NCBI RefSeq assembly: GCF_003217475.1
Contig: NZ_QJSP01000003.1
Span: forward strand, 248,001 to 312,000
Source of the DNA: Williamsia limnetica
GTDB taxonomy: Bacteria > Actinomycetota > Actinomycetes > Mycobacteriales > Mycobacteriaceae
Direction of reading: 5' to 3'
DNA length: 64,000 nt
Shown here: positions 1 through 8,029 of the stretch, piece after piece
How the letters are laid out: each line of letters starts with the position of its first letter
How positions within the stretch are numbered: position 1 is the stretch's first letter
The notes under the pieces: model-generated
Database searches by the model: none
The model's input: only the letters and a program-made list of their open reading frames with translations
What the model was told of the DNA's origin: nothing
Made by a program: the position numbers and the translations under genes

Positions 1-441
1 GTCGCCAGGCTCACCCAGGATGCCGCGTTCGCCAGTGAGGTCGCCGACCAGTTCGGTGACGACGCCAAGGTCGCGGTACGTCTGCACCCGCCGACGTTGC
101 GGGCACTGGGCATGAAGAACAAGATCGCGATCGGCCGGTGGGGCGTGCCCGCCATGTCGGCATTGGCGAAGGCGAAGCGCCTGCGCGGGACAAAGCTCGA
201 CCCGTTCGGCCGTGCAGAGGTGCGGCAGACCGAGCGCGCGCTCATCGCCGAGTACCGGGACATGATCGATTCCCTCCTGGCTGCCATGGCCAAGGGAACC
301 GTCGGGAAAGACCTGCGCCACAGCGCCATCGCGCTCGCCGGCCTACCGGACATGGTCCGCGGCTACGAGGACATCAAGATGGGCAACGTGGAGCGGTATC
401 GCGCCGCGGTGGCCGAGCAGCGAGCGGCACTGGGCATCTGA
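1..441 (+). CDS. Indolepyruvate ferredoxin oxidoreductase family protein, C-terminal fragment
   Basis: The reading frame is open from base 1 to a TGA at 439-441, so only about the last 146 residues of a larger protein are present. They match the C-terminal part of fused indolepyruvate ferredoxin oxidoreductases (DUF6537-type region): a segment with RLRGTKLDPFGRAEVRQTER, then ALIAEYRDMID, then a GLPDMVRGYEDIKMGNVERY segment. Such enzymes are about 1,150-1,200 residues long and oxidatively decarboxylate aryl-pyruvates with CoA and ferredoxin in the cytoplasm. The catalytic TPP and iron-sulfur regions lie outside the window, so activity cannot be judged. Its 3' end converges on a TetR gene, with a nested palindrome between them. 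Confidence 0.8.
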   Translation, partial: VARLTQDAAFASEVADQFGDDAKVAVRLHPPTLRALGMKNKIAIGRWGVPAMSALAKAKRLRGTKLDPFGRAEVRQTERALIAEYRDMIDSLLAAMAKGTVGKDLRHSAIALAGLPDMVRGYEDIKMGNVERYRAAVAEQRAALGI

Positions 442-459
442 CTCGACCCCGCTCATTGC

Positions 460-530
460 AGACGCTCCACCTTTGCGAGGACGCGCCACATATTTGTGGC
501 GCGTCTTCGTACAGGTGGAGCGTTTGTGGG
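460..530. repeat. Nested four-arm palindrome, CGCTCCAC family (stand-alone copy)
   Basis: Outer arms ACGCTCCACCT (462-472) and AGGTGGAGCGT (513-523) enclose inner arms ACGCGCCAC (481-489) and GTGGCGCGT (496-504) around the loop ATATTT. The same architecture, loop and 3' flank (GCGTTT..GGGAGG type) recur at 57365-57430 and 58489-58550. Here the element lies between two convergent genes and may also act as a bidirectional terminator. No associated nuclease gene is next to it. Confidence 0.8.
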
Positions 531-543
531 AGGAACGCCGTAT

Positions 544-1179
544 TCAGCTCAACAAAGCCGAGTGTGCCATCTCGGCGAGCAACGCCGACTGGCGGGCAGT
601 GTCGAGTTCGGGCAATCGGGGTGATGAGTTGATCAGTCCGAACACCGCTTGAACCCGTGTTTGGGCCTCCTGGCGTGGCATCGGATCACCTGGCATCGGA
701 TCACTCAGGCGGACGAGCACATCGGTCCACAGCTCGACGTACTTACGCTGCAAACGTCGGACTTCGCGCCTGGCTTCGGGTGTGAGCGATGACATGTCCC
801 GATCCTGGACCGTGATCAGTTCGGGCTCGGTGGTGGCGAAGCGCACGTGGAAGGCGATCAACCCGCGCAGCGCGGTCTCCGCGTCGTCGGACTCGCTGAG
901 TACATCCTGCCCACCGCCGAAGAGCCGTTGCGATATGTCGACGAGCATCTCCGCGAGAACTGCGTCCTTGCCGGAGAAGTGCCGGTACATGGCAGGGCCG
1001 CTGATACCGACCGCAGCACCGATGTCCTCCAGCCGCACTCCTGCGAACCCGCGTTCGGCCATCAACCTCGCAGCGGCCGCCAACAACTCCCGGCGCCGGG
1101 CTGCCTTGGCCTGGCCACGGCGGGTCACCGGCGCCGGTATCGGCGTCGGACCTTCTGCATCGTCAGCTGCTGCGGTCAT
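544..1179 (-). CDS. TetR/AcrR family transcriptional regulator
   Basis: A 211-residue protein. An N-terminal helix-turn-helix at about residues 25-70 (segments LAAAARLMAERGFAGVRLED and ISGPAMYRHFSGKDAVLAEM) is followed by an all-helical ligand-binding domain. The length is normal for the family. The C-terminal half resembles the SACE_7040-like group of actinobacterial TetR proteins, where lipid or acyl-CoA ligands are suspected; that assignment is weak. It is encoded convergently to the upstream oxidoreductase and 51 bases from metI, with no obvious target in the window. Confidence 0.85.
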   Translation of the reverse strand: MTAAADDAEGPTPIPAPVTRRGQAKAARRRELLAAAARLMAERGFAGVRLEDIGAAVGISGPAMYRHFSGKDAVLAEMLVDISQRLFGGGQDVLSESDDAETALRGLIAFHVRFATTEPELITVQDRDMSSLTPEARREVRRLQRKYVELWTDVLVRLSDPMPGDPMPRQEAQTRVQAVFGLINSSPRLPELDTARQSALLAEMAHSALLS

Positions 1180-1230
1180 CGTCGAATCAGACTACCGGCC
1201 CCGAGCAAGGCACCTACCCGGCGATCGGTG

Positions 1231-1902
1231 TCATCGATGCAGCGCCCGCTTGGCCAGCCAGTTGCCCAGCAGTTGGCCGAGCTGCACCAGGACGATCAGC
1301 ATGGCGATGACGACAACAGTGAGCTTCCAATTGAACTGCTGGTAGCCGTATTGCTGTGCGAAGTCGCCGAGTCCGCCGCCGCCGACATAGCCGGCCATCG
1401 CGGACATGTCGACGATCGCCACGAAGACGAACGCATAACCCAGGATCAGCGGCGGTAGTCCTTCGGGGATCACCACGGTCAGCAGGGTGCGGGTGCGGCT
1501 GGTGCCCATCGCCCGGGCGGCTTCCACCACACCGGGGTCCACGGCGATCAGGTTCTGCTCCACCACACGACCGATGACGAAGACGGCCATGACGGTCATC
1601 GGGAAAATCGCCGCTTCGGTACCGATCCTCGTTCCCATCACCTCTTTCGTCAGCGGCGCCATCGCCGTGATGAAGATGATGAACGGGATGGGTCGCACGA
1701 TGTTCACGGCGACGTTGAGGACGTGGTAGACCACGGCGTTCTCGAGGAGATTGCCCGGGCGGGTCGCGTACAGCAGGCCACCGAGTCCGAGTCCGATCAC
1801 GCCGCCGATGACGAGGGTGAACCCGACCAACTGGAAGGTCTGAATCACCGCCTCCCACAACACCGGACGCAGTTCCGGGGTGATGATGTCTCCGAGAAAC
1901 AC
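1231..1902 (-). CDS. metI: Methionine ABC transporter permease MetI
   Basis: A 223-residue integral membrane protein with about five or six hydrophobic segments and the binding-protein-dependent permease (EAA-loop type) segment around EAARAMGTSRTRTLLTVVIP, the contact site for the ATPase. It forms the inner-membrane channel of the MetNIQ importer for methionine. It begins 2 bases after the metN stop, as the last gene of a metQ-metN-metI operon. Length and gene order are typical. The family assignment is firm; the exact substrate (D- or L-methionine, sulfoxide) cannot be read from sequence. Confidence 0.93.
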   Translation of the reverse strand: MFLGDIITPELRPVLWEAVIQTFQLVGFTLVIGGVIGLGLGGLLYATRPGNLLENAVVYHVLNVAVNIVRPIPFIIFITAMAPLTKEVMGTRIGTEAAIFPMTVMAVFVIGRVVEQNLIAVDPGVVEAARAMGTSRTRTLLTVVIPEGLPPLILGYAFVFVAIVDMSAMAGYVGGGGLGDFAQQYGYQQFNWKLTVVVIAMLIVLVQLGQLLGNWLAKRALHR

Positions 1903-1904
1903 GC

Positions 1905-2981
1905 CTACGCCTCCCCTGCGAGTGGTTTGTCCGTGAGGTGATGTTCGGTCACTGTGGTCAGCCCTCGCAGTCGCTCGATCACCCGGTCCACCTCGGCATC
2001 GGGGCCCTGCACAGCGAACGTGAGTGAACCGATCGGGCGCCTCGACAACTCGGTGATGCCCCCGAAGATGACAGAGGCGCTGACCCCGGGCACTGCGAAG
2101 TAGGCGGTGACATCTCCTGCATCGGAGTCGAATTCGCGGATCGCAACGGTCAGCAGTCGACCCTGATGGCGGCTGCGCAGACGCGCGAGTACCGCGTCGG
2201 TCGGTATGTCGCCGATGGCAGAACGCACCAGCCTGCGGGTGATCGGCGAACTCGGTTCGGAGAAGACGTCATAGACCTTGCCATGTTCGGCCAGGTTGCC
2301 GTCGTCGAGGACGGCAACGTGATCACAGATCTCCCGGACCACGTCCATCTCATGGGTGATCACCACGATGGTGGTTCCGAACTCCTGGTTCACGCGGCGC
2401 AGCAGTGCCAGGATCTCCGTGGTCGTATCCGGGTCGAGGGCGCTGGTTGCCTCGTCGGCGAGCAGAATTTTCGGATTCGTCGCCAATGCTCTGGCGATGC
2501 CGACCCGTTGCTTCTGACCACCCGAGAGTTGCTGCGGATACTGCTTCGACTTGTCGCCGATACCAACGAAGTTCAGCAACTCGGCGGCACGGTCGGCACG
2601 CTCGGCTCTGGGCATTCCCGCGACCTTCAGCGGATACTCCACGTTTCCCGCGACCGTCCGGGAGGCGAAAAGGTTGAACTGCTGGAAGATCATGCCGATC
2701 TCCCCGCGTACCCGTCGCAGCTGCCGCTCGCCCGCGGCGCTGATGTCCTCGCCGTCGATCAGTACCTGTCCGTCGTCGACCTTCTCGAGCCCATTGATCA
2801 GACGGACCAATGTGCTCTTGCCTGCACCCGAGTAGCCGATCACGCCGGCGATGGTCCCTGCGCTCACCTCGAGGGTGACGTTGTCGACCGCGATGAGCTC
2901 CTTGCCTTTTCGGCTTCGGAACTTCTTGGTGACCCCGCGCAGGGCTATCGCCGGCGCATCGACCAGTGTCTTCTCAGGCAC
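1905..2981 (-). CDS. metN: Methionine ABC transporter ATP-binding protein MetN
   Basis: A 358-residue ABC ATPase that powers methionine uptake. Walker A is GYSGAGKST (about residues 49-57), the ABC signature is LSGGQ (152-156) and Walker B runs ILLADEATSALD (172-183). After about residue 280 there is a C-terminal NIL domain, known in MetN to bind methionine and inhibit transport. The reading frame overlaps the 3' end of metQ by 8 bases and metI starts 2 bases downstream, so the three genes are probably translationally coupled. Confidence 0.95.
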   Translation of the reverse strand: MPEKTLVDAPAIALRGVTKKFRSRKGKELIAVDNVTLEVSAGTIAGVIGYSGAGKSTLVRLINGLEKVDDGQVLIDGEDISAAGERQLRRVRGEIGMIFQQFNLFASRTVAGNVEYPLKVAGMPRAERADRAAELLNFVGIGDKSKQYPQQLSGGQKQRVGIARALATNPKILLADEATSALDPDTTTEILALLRRVNQEFGTTIVVITHEMDVVREICDHVAVLDDGNLAEHGKVYDVFSEPSSPITRRLVRSAIGDIPTDAVLARLRSRHQGRLLTVAIREFDSDAGDVTAYFAVPGVSASVIFGGITELSRRPIGSLTFAVQGPDAEVDRVIERLRGLTTVTEHHLTDKPLAGEA

Positions 2982-3843
2982 CGCTGGTGTCGACCTGGGC
3001 TTCGAGTTCCTTGGTCAGTTCCTGGAGCTCGGTCGGCGGGTTCGTCTTGAACACACCGCTGTCCCCGAGGTCCTTCTTCGCCGCGGCCTCGACCTCGGGA
3101 TCGTGATAGATCTCGGCCAGCTTCAGATAGTCGGCGTTGTCCTTGTCCTGCTCACGTGCGACAAAAGCGTTGATGTACGGCTTGGCGATGTCACTGTTCG
3201 GGTCGTCCTGAGCAATGACCTTGTCTGCACCCAGGTTCGCCGACGTCGCGTAGTTGTTGTTGACGATCGCAGCATCCACCGAATCGAGGCTCTGCGCAGT
3301 CTGACCGGCGTCTACCGCGGTCACCTTCACCTTGGACGCGGCCTCGTCGATGTCGGCGAGGGTGGAGAATGCGCTCCCACCGTTCTTCAGCGAGATCAGC
3401 CCCGCCTGCGCGAGCACGAGAAGTCCGCGCGCCTGGTTCGTCGGATCGTTGGGGATCACGACGCTGCCGCCTTGCGGAATCTGATCCACCGAAGTGTGTT
3501 TGGTCGAGTACAGCGGCAGCGGGTACACGGCTGTCGCCCCGATCGGCACCAGAGATTGGTTGTTCTTGGCGTTGTAGGTTGCCAAGTAGAGAAGGTGCTG
3601 GAACTCGTTGAGCTGCAGCTCGCCTTCGGCAAGAGCAGGATTGGGCTGGTTGTAGTCGGTGAAGTTCACCAATTCGACGTCGATGCCCTCGTCGGAAGCC
3701 TTCTGCGTGAACACGTTCCAGTAGCTTTCGCTGGCATCGGCCACGCCGATCTTGATGGTGTCGGAGTCGTCACTGCCACAAGCCGCCACCCCCAGTGCAA
3801 ACAGCGGCACCACCAGCAGGAGGGCAAGTCTCTTCAGTCGCAT
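2974..3843 (-). CDS. metQ: Methionine-binding lipoprotein MetQ (NlpA family)
   Basis: A 289-residue protein from the chosen start. The signal peptide begins MRLKRLALLLVVPLFALG and ends in a VAAC lipobox, so the protein is probably lipid-anchored outside the membrane. The body is a NlpA/MetQ substrate-binding fold, with segments such as DYNQPNPALAEGELQLNEFQ and VIPNDPTNQARGL. An upstream ATG at 3930 is rejected because it would place 29 residues before the signal peptide; AAAGGTG lies about 9 bases before the ATG at 3843. It captures methionine for MetNI. Confidence 0.94.
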   Translation of the reverse strand: MRLKRLALLLVVPLFALGVAACGSDDSDTIKIGVADASESYWNVFTQKASDEGIDVELVNFTDYNQPNPALAEGELQLNEFQHLLYLATYNAKNNQSLVPIGATAVYPLPLYSTKHTSVDQIPQGGSVVIPNDPTNQARGLLVLAQAGLISLKNGGSAFSTLADIDEAASKVKVTAVDAGQTAQSLDSVDAAIVNNNYATSANLGADKVIAQDDPNSDIAKPYINAFVAREQDKDNADYLKLAEIYHDPEVEAAAKKDLGDSGVFKTNPPTELQELTKELEAQVDTSGA

Positions 3844-3988
3844 GACACTCGTCACCTTTCGTTTCACGGCCCGGATCGACTCCGGCGCCTGAAAACTGTA
3901 ACGACCACCATTGACGATCGGTGACAACAACGGCGACGCAGAAATGCATCAAAGTCATTGACCTGGTGCGATATCCGCGTGTCGAATT

Positions 3989-4005
3989 AGAATCCCGCAG
4001 ATTCT
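3989..4005. promoter_or_regulatory. Inverted repeat AGAATC-N5-GATTCT upstream of metQ
   Basis: A perfect 6-bp inverted repeat with a 5-bp spacer lies about 145 bases upstream of the metQ start. This stretch (3844-4104) is more AT-rich than its surroundings and should hold the metQNI promoter. I see no SAM-riboswitch core sequence in it. Operator function is a guess from symmetry and position. Confidence 0.35.
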
Positions 4006-4104
4006 AGGGAATACCTCGACCGTGCCCATCCGACCGTTCACCGTGCCATACCGGCGACCGAGTGGGCCGAAACACCGAGCCCTAGTTCGCCGGCGGGCAT
4101 GACA

Positions 4105-4226
4105 GGGCCCGGTCGATGGTCAGTAGGGCCCGGTCGATGGTCAGTAGGGCCCGGTCGATGGTCAGTAGGGCCCGGTCGATGGTCAGTAGGGCCCGGTCGG
4201 CGGTCAGTAGGGCCCGGTCGGCGGGG
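4105..4226. repeat. 21-bp tandem repeat, six units
   Basis: Units start at 4105, 4126, 4147, 4168, 4189 and 4210, each beginning GGGCCCGGTCGATGGTCAGT; the last two have GGCGG in place of GATGG and the last is cut short by the RDD gene's stop codon. The first four units are identical. As 21 is a multiple of 3 the array stays open in one frame, but I see no sign that it is translated. It lies between the RDD gene's 3' end and the metQ promoter region. Confidence 0.92.
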
Positions 4227-4691
4227 TTACCAGGCGTAGATCACGCGGCTGCGCAACACGATGTCCTGCACCGACCGCCGACGGCGATCGACGGCAACCC
4301 AGGCCAGTCCGATCGGGAAGAAGGCACAGAACAGCGCGCGCAGCAGACAGCGCGAGGGGCCGATCCGTTTTCCGTTTCGGCTGACCACTTCCAGGCCCAT
4401 GGCGACCGATCCCACAGTGCGTCCCGACACCGCCCAGCAGCCTGTGAGATACAGGATTGCGGTGGCGTAACCCACCACGCCCGTGAAGAGGATGTTCGGA
4501 CTCGGCGGCGAGAAAGTACCCGAGTTGAACATCAAAGCGACGAGCAACAGACCCAGATACATCCCACCGAGGATGAGGGCGACGGCGGCCACGTCGATCC
4601 CGGCCGCGACACCGCGGCTGACGATGCCCGCAGTCCGACTCTCGAGGGCATCGTGATCGGTGTGTGGCGGCTGGGGCGCCAGTTCGCTCAT
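4227..4691 (-). CDS. RDD family membrane protein
   Basis: A 154-residue protein with three or four hydrophobic segments and RDD-type features: an early SRGVAAGIDVAAVALILGG helix, the GRTVGSVAMGLEVVSRNGKR turn, and a late RCLLRALFCAFFPIGLAWV helix. The function of the family is mostly unknown; some members are linked to ion exchange or sit in operons with secreted enzymes. Its start overlaps the upstream repeat-protein gene by 4 bases, so the two are probably co-translated. Confidence 0.8.
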   Translation of the reverse strand: MSELAPQPPHTDHDALESRTAGIVSRGVAAGIDVAAVALILGGMYLGLLLVALMFNSGTFSPPSPNILFTGVVGYATAILYLTGCWAVSGRTVGSVAMGLEVVSRNGKRIGPSRCLLRALFCAFFPIGLAWVAVDRRRRSVQDIVLRSRVIYAW

Positions 4692-5434
4692 GGACGGCTC
4701 ACAGGCGGACCATCGGGATCGCGACGGTGCACATCGACGACAACCTCGGTGACCGATGTCGCGGAGTTCGGCACCGCGCCTGCCGGAATGGTCCCGTTCA
4801 GTCCGGGCCTGCCGCGTGGCGGCGGGACCGACCGGCCGAGCAGCCGTCCGAAGACCCCTGCGACGACGTCGTCCGCACGGGCGCCCTGCGTTCTCACATC
4901 ATCGAGCACGCCCGTCGTCAACGTGGTCGTCGACTCCCGGACGATCGCCTGCAGGTCCACACCGTCGATGATGTCGTTGGCCAGACCGATCAGGTCGACC
5001 CGGCCGATGACCGCCTCGATGTCGATCTTCGCGGCGATGGCGTCGAGGTCCACACCGCTGACTGCCCGGTTCAGATCCACGGTCTCGATCACCGCGTCGA
5101 GGTCAACCCGGTTCAGGATGGCGTCGATGTCGATCCGGGCGGCGATGGTGTCCAGGTCGATCACGGTGGCGATCTGGTTGATGTCCACGTGGCGTTTGAC
5201 GAGTTCGGTGAGATCGACTTCGACAACAAGCGCCTCGATCACCTCCCGGATGATCACCTTCAGCGCAGACCGGGTCAGCGCGAGTGCGGTGTCGAGTGCC
5301 CGTTCCCCCAGCAAGATTGCTTCTGACGTGGTTCGGGTCAGAACCGGTCCAACGACCGGGACCCGGGCGGCAAACGAGTACAGCGACCCGGCCCTTCGAA
5401 CCAGGCCGGACCCCGATGTTCCGCCGGTGACCAT
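4688..5434 (-). CDS. Protein with about ten nine-residue [VI]D[LI] repeats
   Basis: A 248-residue protein I cannot name. Residues about 70-165 consist of roughly ten tandem units of nine to ten residues with the pattern [VI]-D-[LI]-x-x-[IVL]-x-x-x, for example VDINQIATV, IDLDTIAAR, IDIDAILNR, VDLDAVIET. Before this is a hydrophobic stretch (ARVPVVGPVLTRTTSEAILL) that could associate with the membrane; after it comes a Pro/Gly-rich tail. The regular periodicity suggests an elongated helical or solenoid structure. It overlaps the RDD gene by 4 bases (ATGA), so the two likely act together at the membrane. Confidence 0.7.
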   Translation of the reverse strand: MVTGGTSGSGLVRRAGSLYSFAARVPVVGPVLTRTTSEAILLGERALDTALALTRSALKVIIREVIEALVVEVDLTELVKRHVDINQIATVIDLDTIAARIDIDAILNRVDLDAVIETVDLNRAVSGVDLDAIAAKIDIEAVIGRVDLIGLANDIIDGVDLQAIVRESTTTLTTGVLDDVRTQGARADDVVAGVFGRLLGRSVPPPRGRPGLNGTIPAGAVPNSATSVTEVVVDVHRRDPDGPPVSRP

Positions 5435-5513
5435 CTGCGCGCGTTTCCTTCACTCGCTACCAGTAAGAATCAGAACATTACCCGCCAACGCGGTTGCGGG
5501 GCGGGACATGGCA

Positions 5514-5545
5514 AAGGGCGCCGGTTCGAGTGAACCGGCGCCCTT
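5514..5545. terminator. Hairpin downstream of sucD
   Basis: A perfect 14-bp stem (AAGGGCGCCGGTTC / GAACCGGCGCCCTT) with a 4-base loop starts 28 bases past the sucD stop. There is no clear T-run on either side, as is common in high-GC actinobacteria. It likely terminates the sucCD transcript. Confidence 0.75.
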
Positions 5546-5572
5546 CGACGAGCGAACGTGTGGCGAGAAGCC

Positions 5573-6463
5573 TTACAGGTTCTTGTAGATCTCGCGCGCG
5601 AGATCGGCGGTCTCGGACGGCGTCTTGCCGACCTTGACGCCTGCGGCCTCGAGTGCGTCCTTCTTGGCCTGCGCAGTGCCCGAGCTGCCGGAGACAATGG
5701 CGCCGGCGTGGCCCATGGTCTTGCCCTCGGGAGCGGTGAACCCTGCGACGTAGCCGACGACAGGCTTGGTCACGTTGGCCTTGATGTAATCGGCTGCGCG
5801 CTCTTCGGCGTCGCCACCGATCTCACCGATCATCACGATGACCTTGGTGTCCGGGTCCTGCTCGAATGCCTCGATGGCGTCGATGTGAGTGGTCCCGATG
5901 ACGGGGTCTCCACCGATGCCGATGGCGGTCGAGAAACCGATGTCCCGGAGCTCGTACATCATCTGGTAGGTCAGGGTGCCCGACTTGGAGACCAGGCCGA
6001 TGCCGCCGGTGCCGGCGATGTTGGCCGGGGTGATGCCGACCAGCGACTCACCGGGGGTGATGATGCCGGGGCAGTTCGGTCCGATGATCCGTGTCTTCTT
6101 GCCCTTGGAGACGTTGTAGGCCCACGCGTAGGCGCTGTCCTGCACCGGGATTCCCTCGGTGATGACAACGAGCAGCGGGATCTCGGCGTCGATGGCCTCG
6201 ATGATCGCGTCCTTGGCGAACTTCGGCGGCACGAAAGCGATCGACACGTCTGCGCCGGTCTCCTTGATGGCCTCGGCGACGGTACCGAACACCGGCAGCT
6301 CCACGCCGCCGTCATGGCTGACGGTGGTGCCGGCCTTGCGGGCGTTGACACCGCCGACGACCTGGGTGCCTGCCTTGAGCATCAGTGCGGTGTGCTTGGT
6401 GCCTTCACCGCCGGTGATGCCCTGAACGATGACCTTGGAATCTTTGTTCAGAAAAATCGACAT
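5573..6463 (-). CDS. sucD: Succinyl-CoA ligase (ADP-forming) subunit alpha
   Basis: A 296-residue protein from [15 protein letters not shown]. An N-terminal CoA-binding Rossmann domain ([14 protein letters not shown] region) is followed by the ligase domain with [10 protein letters not shown] and the phosphohistidine loop GHAGAIVSG. With SucC it makes ATP (or GTP) while converting succinyl-CoA to succinate in the TCA cycle. An upstream in-frame ATG at 6514 is rejected because it lies inside sucC and adds 17 unrelated residues. It starts 14 bases after the sucC stop. The block sucC-sucD beside an M23 peptidase and UvrD1 matches Rv0950c-Rv0952 of M. tuberculosis. Confidence 0.97.
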   Translation of the reverse strand: MSIFLNKDSKVIVQGITGGEGTKHTALMLKAGTQVVGGVNARKAGTTVSHDGGVELPVFGTVAEAIKETGADVSIAFVPPKFAKDAIIEAIDAEIPLLVVITEGIPVQDSAYAWAYNVSKGKKTRIIGPNCPGIITPGESLVGITPANIAGTGGIGLVSKSGTLTYQMMYELRDIGFSTAIGIGGDPVIGTTHIDAIEAFEQDPDTKVIVMIGEIGGDAEERAADYIKANVTKPVVGYVAGFTAPEGKTMGHAGAIVSGSSGTAQAKKDALEAAGVKVGKTPSETADLAREIYKNL

Positions 6464-6476
6464 TGATCTGTTGCTC

Positions 6477-7640
6477 CTACTTGCTCGCCAGTTCGGCGGC
6501 CTTGTCGGCGCCACTGTCCATGGTCTCGGCGAGCGTCACCAGAGGATGATTCGCGTCGGCGAGGATCTTGCGGCCTTCTTCGACCTTGTTGCCGTCGAGG
6601 CGAACAACGAGTGGCTTGTTGGCGTCGTCACCGAGCTTCTTCAGCGCTCCGACGATGCCGTTGGCGACCGCGTCACACGCGGTGATGCCGCCGAAGACGT
6701 TCACGAACACGCTCTTGACCTGCTCGTCGCCCAGGATGACGTCGAGGCCGGCAGCCATGACCTCAGCCGAGGCGCCACCACCGATGTCGAGGAAGTTGGC
6801 GGGCTTGACACCGTTGTGCTTCTCACCGGCGTACGCGACGACGTCGAGCGTCGACATGACGAGTCCGGCACCGTTGCCGATGATGCCGACCTGGCCGTCG
6901 AGCTTGACGTAGTTCAGGTCGTTCTCTTTGGCCTTGAGCTCGAGAGGATCGGTTGCGTCCTTGTCTTCGAACTCGGCGTGGCCTGCCTGGCGGAAGTCGG
7001 CGTTGGCGTCGAGGGTGACCTTGCCGTCGAGGGCCAGGATCTCGTCGGTCGGTGTACGCACCAGCGGGTTGACCTCGACCAGGAGCGCGTCTTCGTTGAT
7101 GAAGACCTCCCAGAGCTTCTGGATGGTCACGGCTGCGGCGTCGAGCACCTCGGCAGGCAGCTTGCCGGCTTCGGCGATGCTGCGCGCGAACGCGAGGTCG
7201 ACGCCCTTGACGGCGTCCACGGGGATCTTGGCCAGCGCGTCGGGGTTCTCCTCGGCGGTGACCTCGATCTCGACGCCACCCTCCACCGAGCACATGGCCA
7301 GGTAGGTGCGGTTGGTGCGGTCGAGCAGGAAGGAGATGTAGTACTCCTCAGCGATGTCACTCGCCTCTGCGACCAGCAACTTCTTGACGACGTGGCCCTT
7401 GATGTCGAGGCCGAGGATCGACTCGGCGTTCGCGACTGCCTCGTCTACGTTCTTGGAGTATTTGACGCCGCCGGCCTTGCCGCGGCCACCGACCTTGACC
7501 TGCGCCTTGACCATCACGGGCTTGCCGATTTCTTCGGCGATCTGCCGTGCGCCATCGACGGTGTCGGTGACACGGCCGGCCGAGGTCGGCACCTCATGCT
7601 TGGCGAAGAGCTCCTTCGCCTGGTATTCGAAGAGATCCAT
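6477..7640 (-). CDS. sucC: Succinyl-CoA ligase (ADP-forming) subunit beta
   Basis: A 387-residue protein starting [18 protein letters not shown]. It has an ATP-grasp domain ([16 protein letters not shown]) and a C-terminal CoA-ligase domain ending in the nucleotide-binding region with [12 protein letters not shown]. Length and both domains are complete. It forms the alpha-beta complex with SucD. The gene opens a two-gene operon, transcribed away from the M23 peptidase gene across a 389-base gap. Confidence 0.97.
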   Translation of the reverse strand: MDLFEYQAKELFAKHEVPTSAGRVTDTVDGARQIAEEIGKPVMVKAQVKVGGRGKAGGVKYSKNVDEAVANAESILGLDIKGHVVKKLLVAEASDIAEEYYISFLLDRTNRTYLAMCSVEGGVEIEVTAEENPDALAKIPVDAVKGVDLAFARSIAEAGKLPAEVLDAAAVTIQKLWEVFINEDALLVEVNPLVRTPTDEILALDGKVTLDANADFRQAGHAEFEDKDATDPLELKAKENDLNYVKLDGQVGIIGNGAGLVMSTLDVVAYAGEKHNGVKPANFLDIGGGASAEVMAAGLDVILGDEQVKSVFVNVFGGITACDAVANGIVGALKKLGDDANKPLVVRLDGNKVEEGRKILADANHPLVTLAETMDSGADKAAELASK

Positions 7641-8029
7641 TCAGCTCACCATCTCGTAGATTTGCCCGCAGTTGGTGTTGCGGGCCGAAGTGACTGTAAC
7701 GCCGCGAGAAACAGCACTTATCACTGCTCCCGCAGCTTGTGCCACAGATCACTGACTCGGTCCCGGTCAGTGGAAGCTCACGCTCTGGCACCGACGACCG
7801 GTGAGGTGACCTGGGAACCAGCGGTTCCACGGCAACGGACAAAGCGTACGCGGCCGAGTGATCCACCTCACATCGAGGACTCAATTCCCGCGTCCGGTTG
7901 CGCGCGTCGCAATCATTTCGTTACCGTCGCTGAGTCAGTCAGGTCACGGATCCATCACGTCGGGTCCGTGCGGACGCGCCACAGCACTCTGCTGCGGCCG
8001 TCGGATTCACGCCAGAAAGGTCCAATCTG
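7641..8029. other. Divergent intergenic region sucC / M23 peptidase
   Basis: This 389-base gap between two divergent starts should carry both promoters. The last part holds AGAAAGG (8014-8020), a ribosome-binding site for the TTG start at 8030. I looked for a c-di-AMP (ydaO-type) riboswitch, which often precedes actinobacterial cell-wall hydrolases, and did not find its conserved core. No convincing ORF is visible. Confidence 0.5.

Noticed and set aside
3844-4104. SAM riboswitch before metQ
   Set aside because: No SAM-I or SAM-IV core elements were seen; only a short inverted repeat.
4105-4226. CRISPR array
   Set aside because: The units are contiguous 21-bp repeats with no unique spacers, and no cas genes are present.
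4116-5588. Long plus-strand ORF beginning with M-V-S-R-A-R-S repeats
   Set aside because: The repeats come from the 21-bp tandem array; the rest is antisense to the RDD and repeat-protein genes and has no recognisable domain.
7641-8029. c-di-AMP (ydaO) riboswitch before the M23 peptidase
   Set aside because: The conserved core sequences were not found on inspection.
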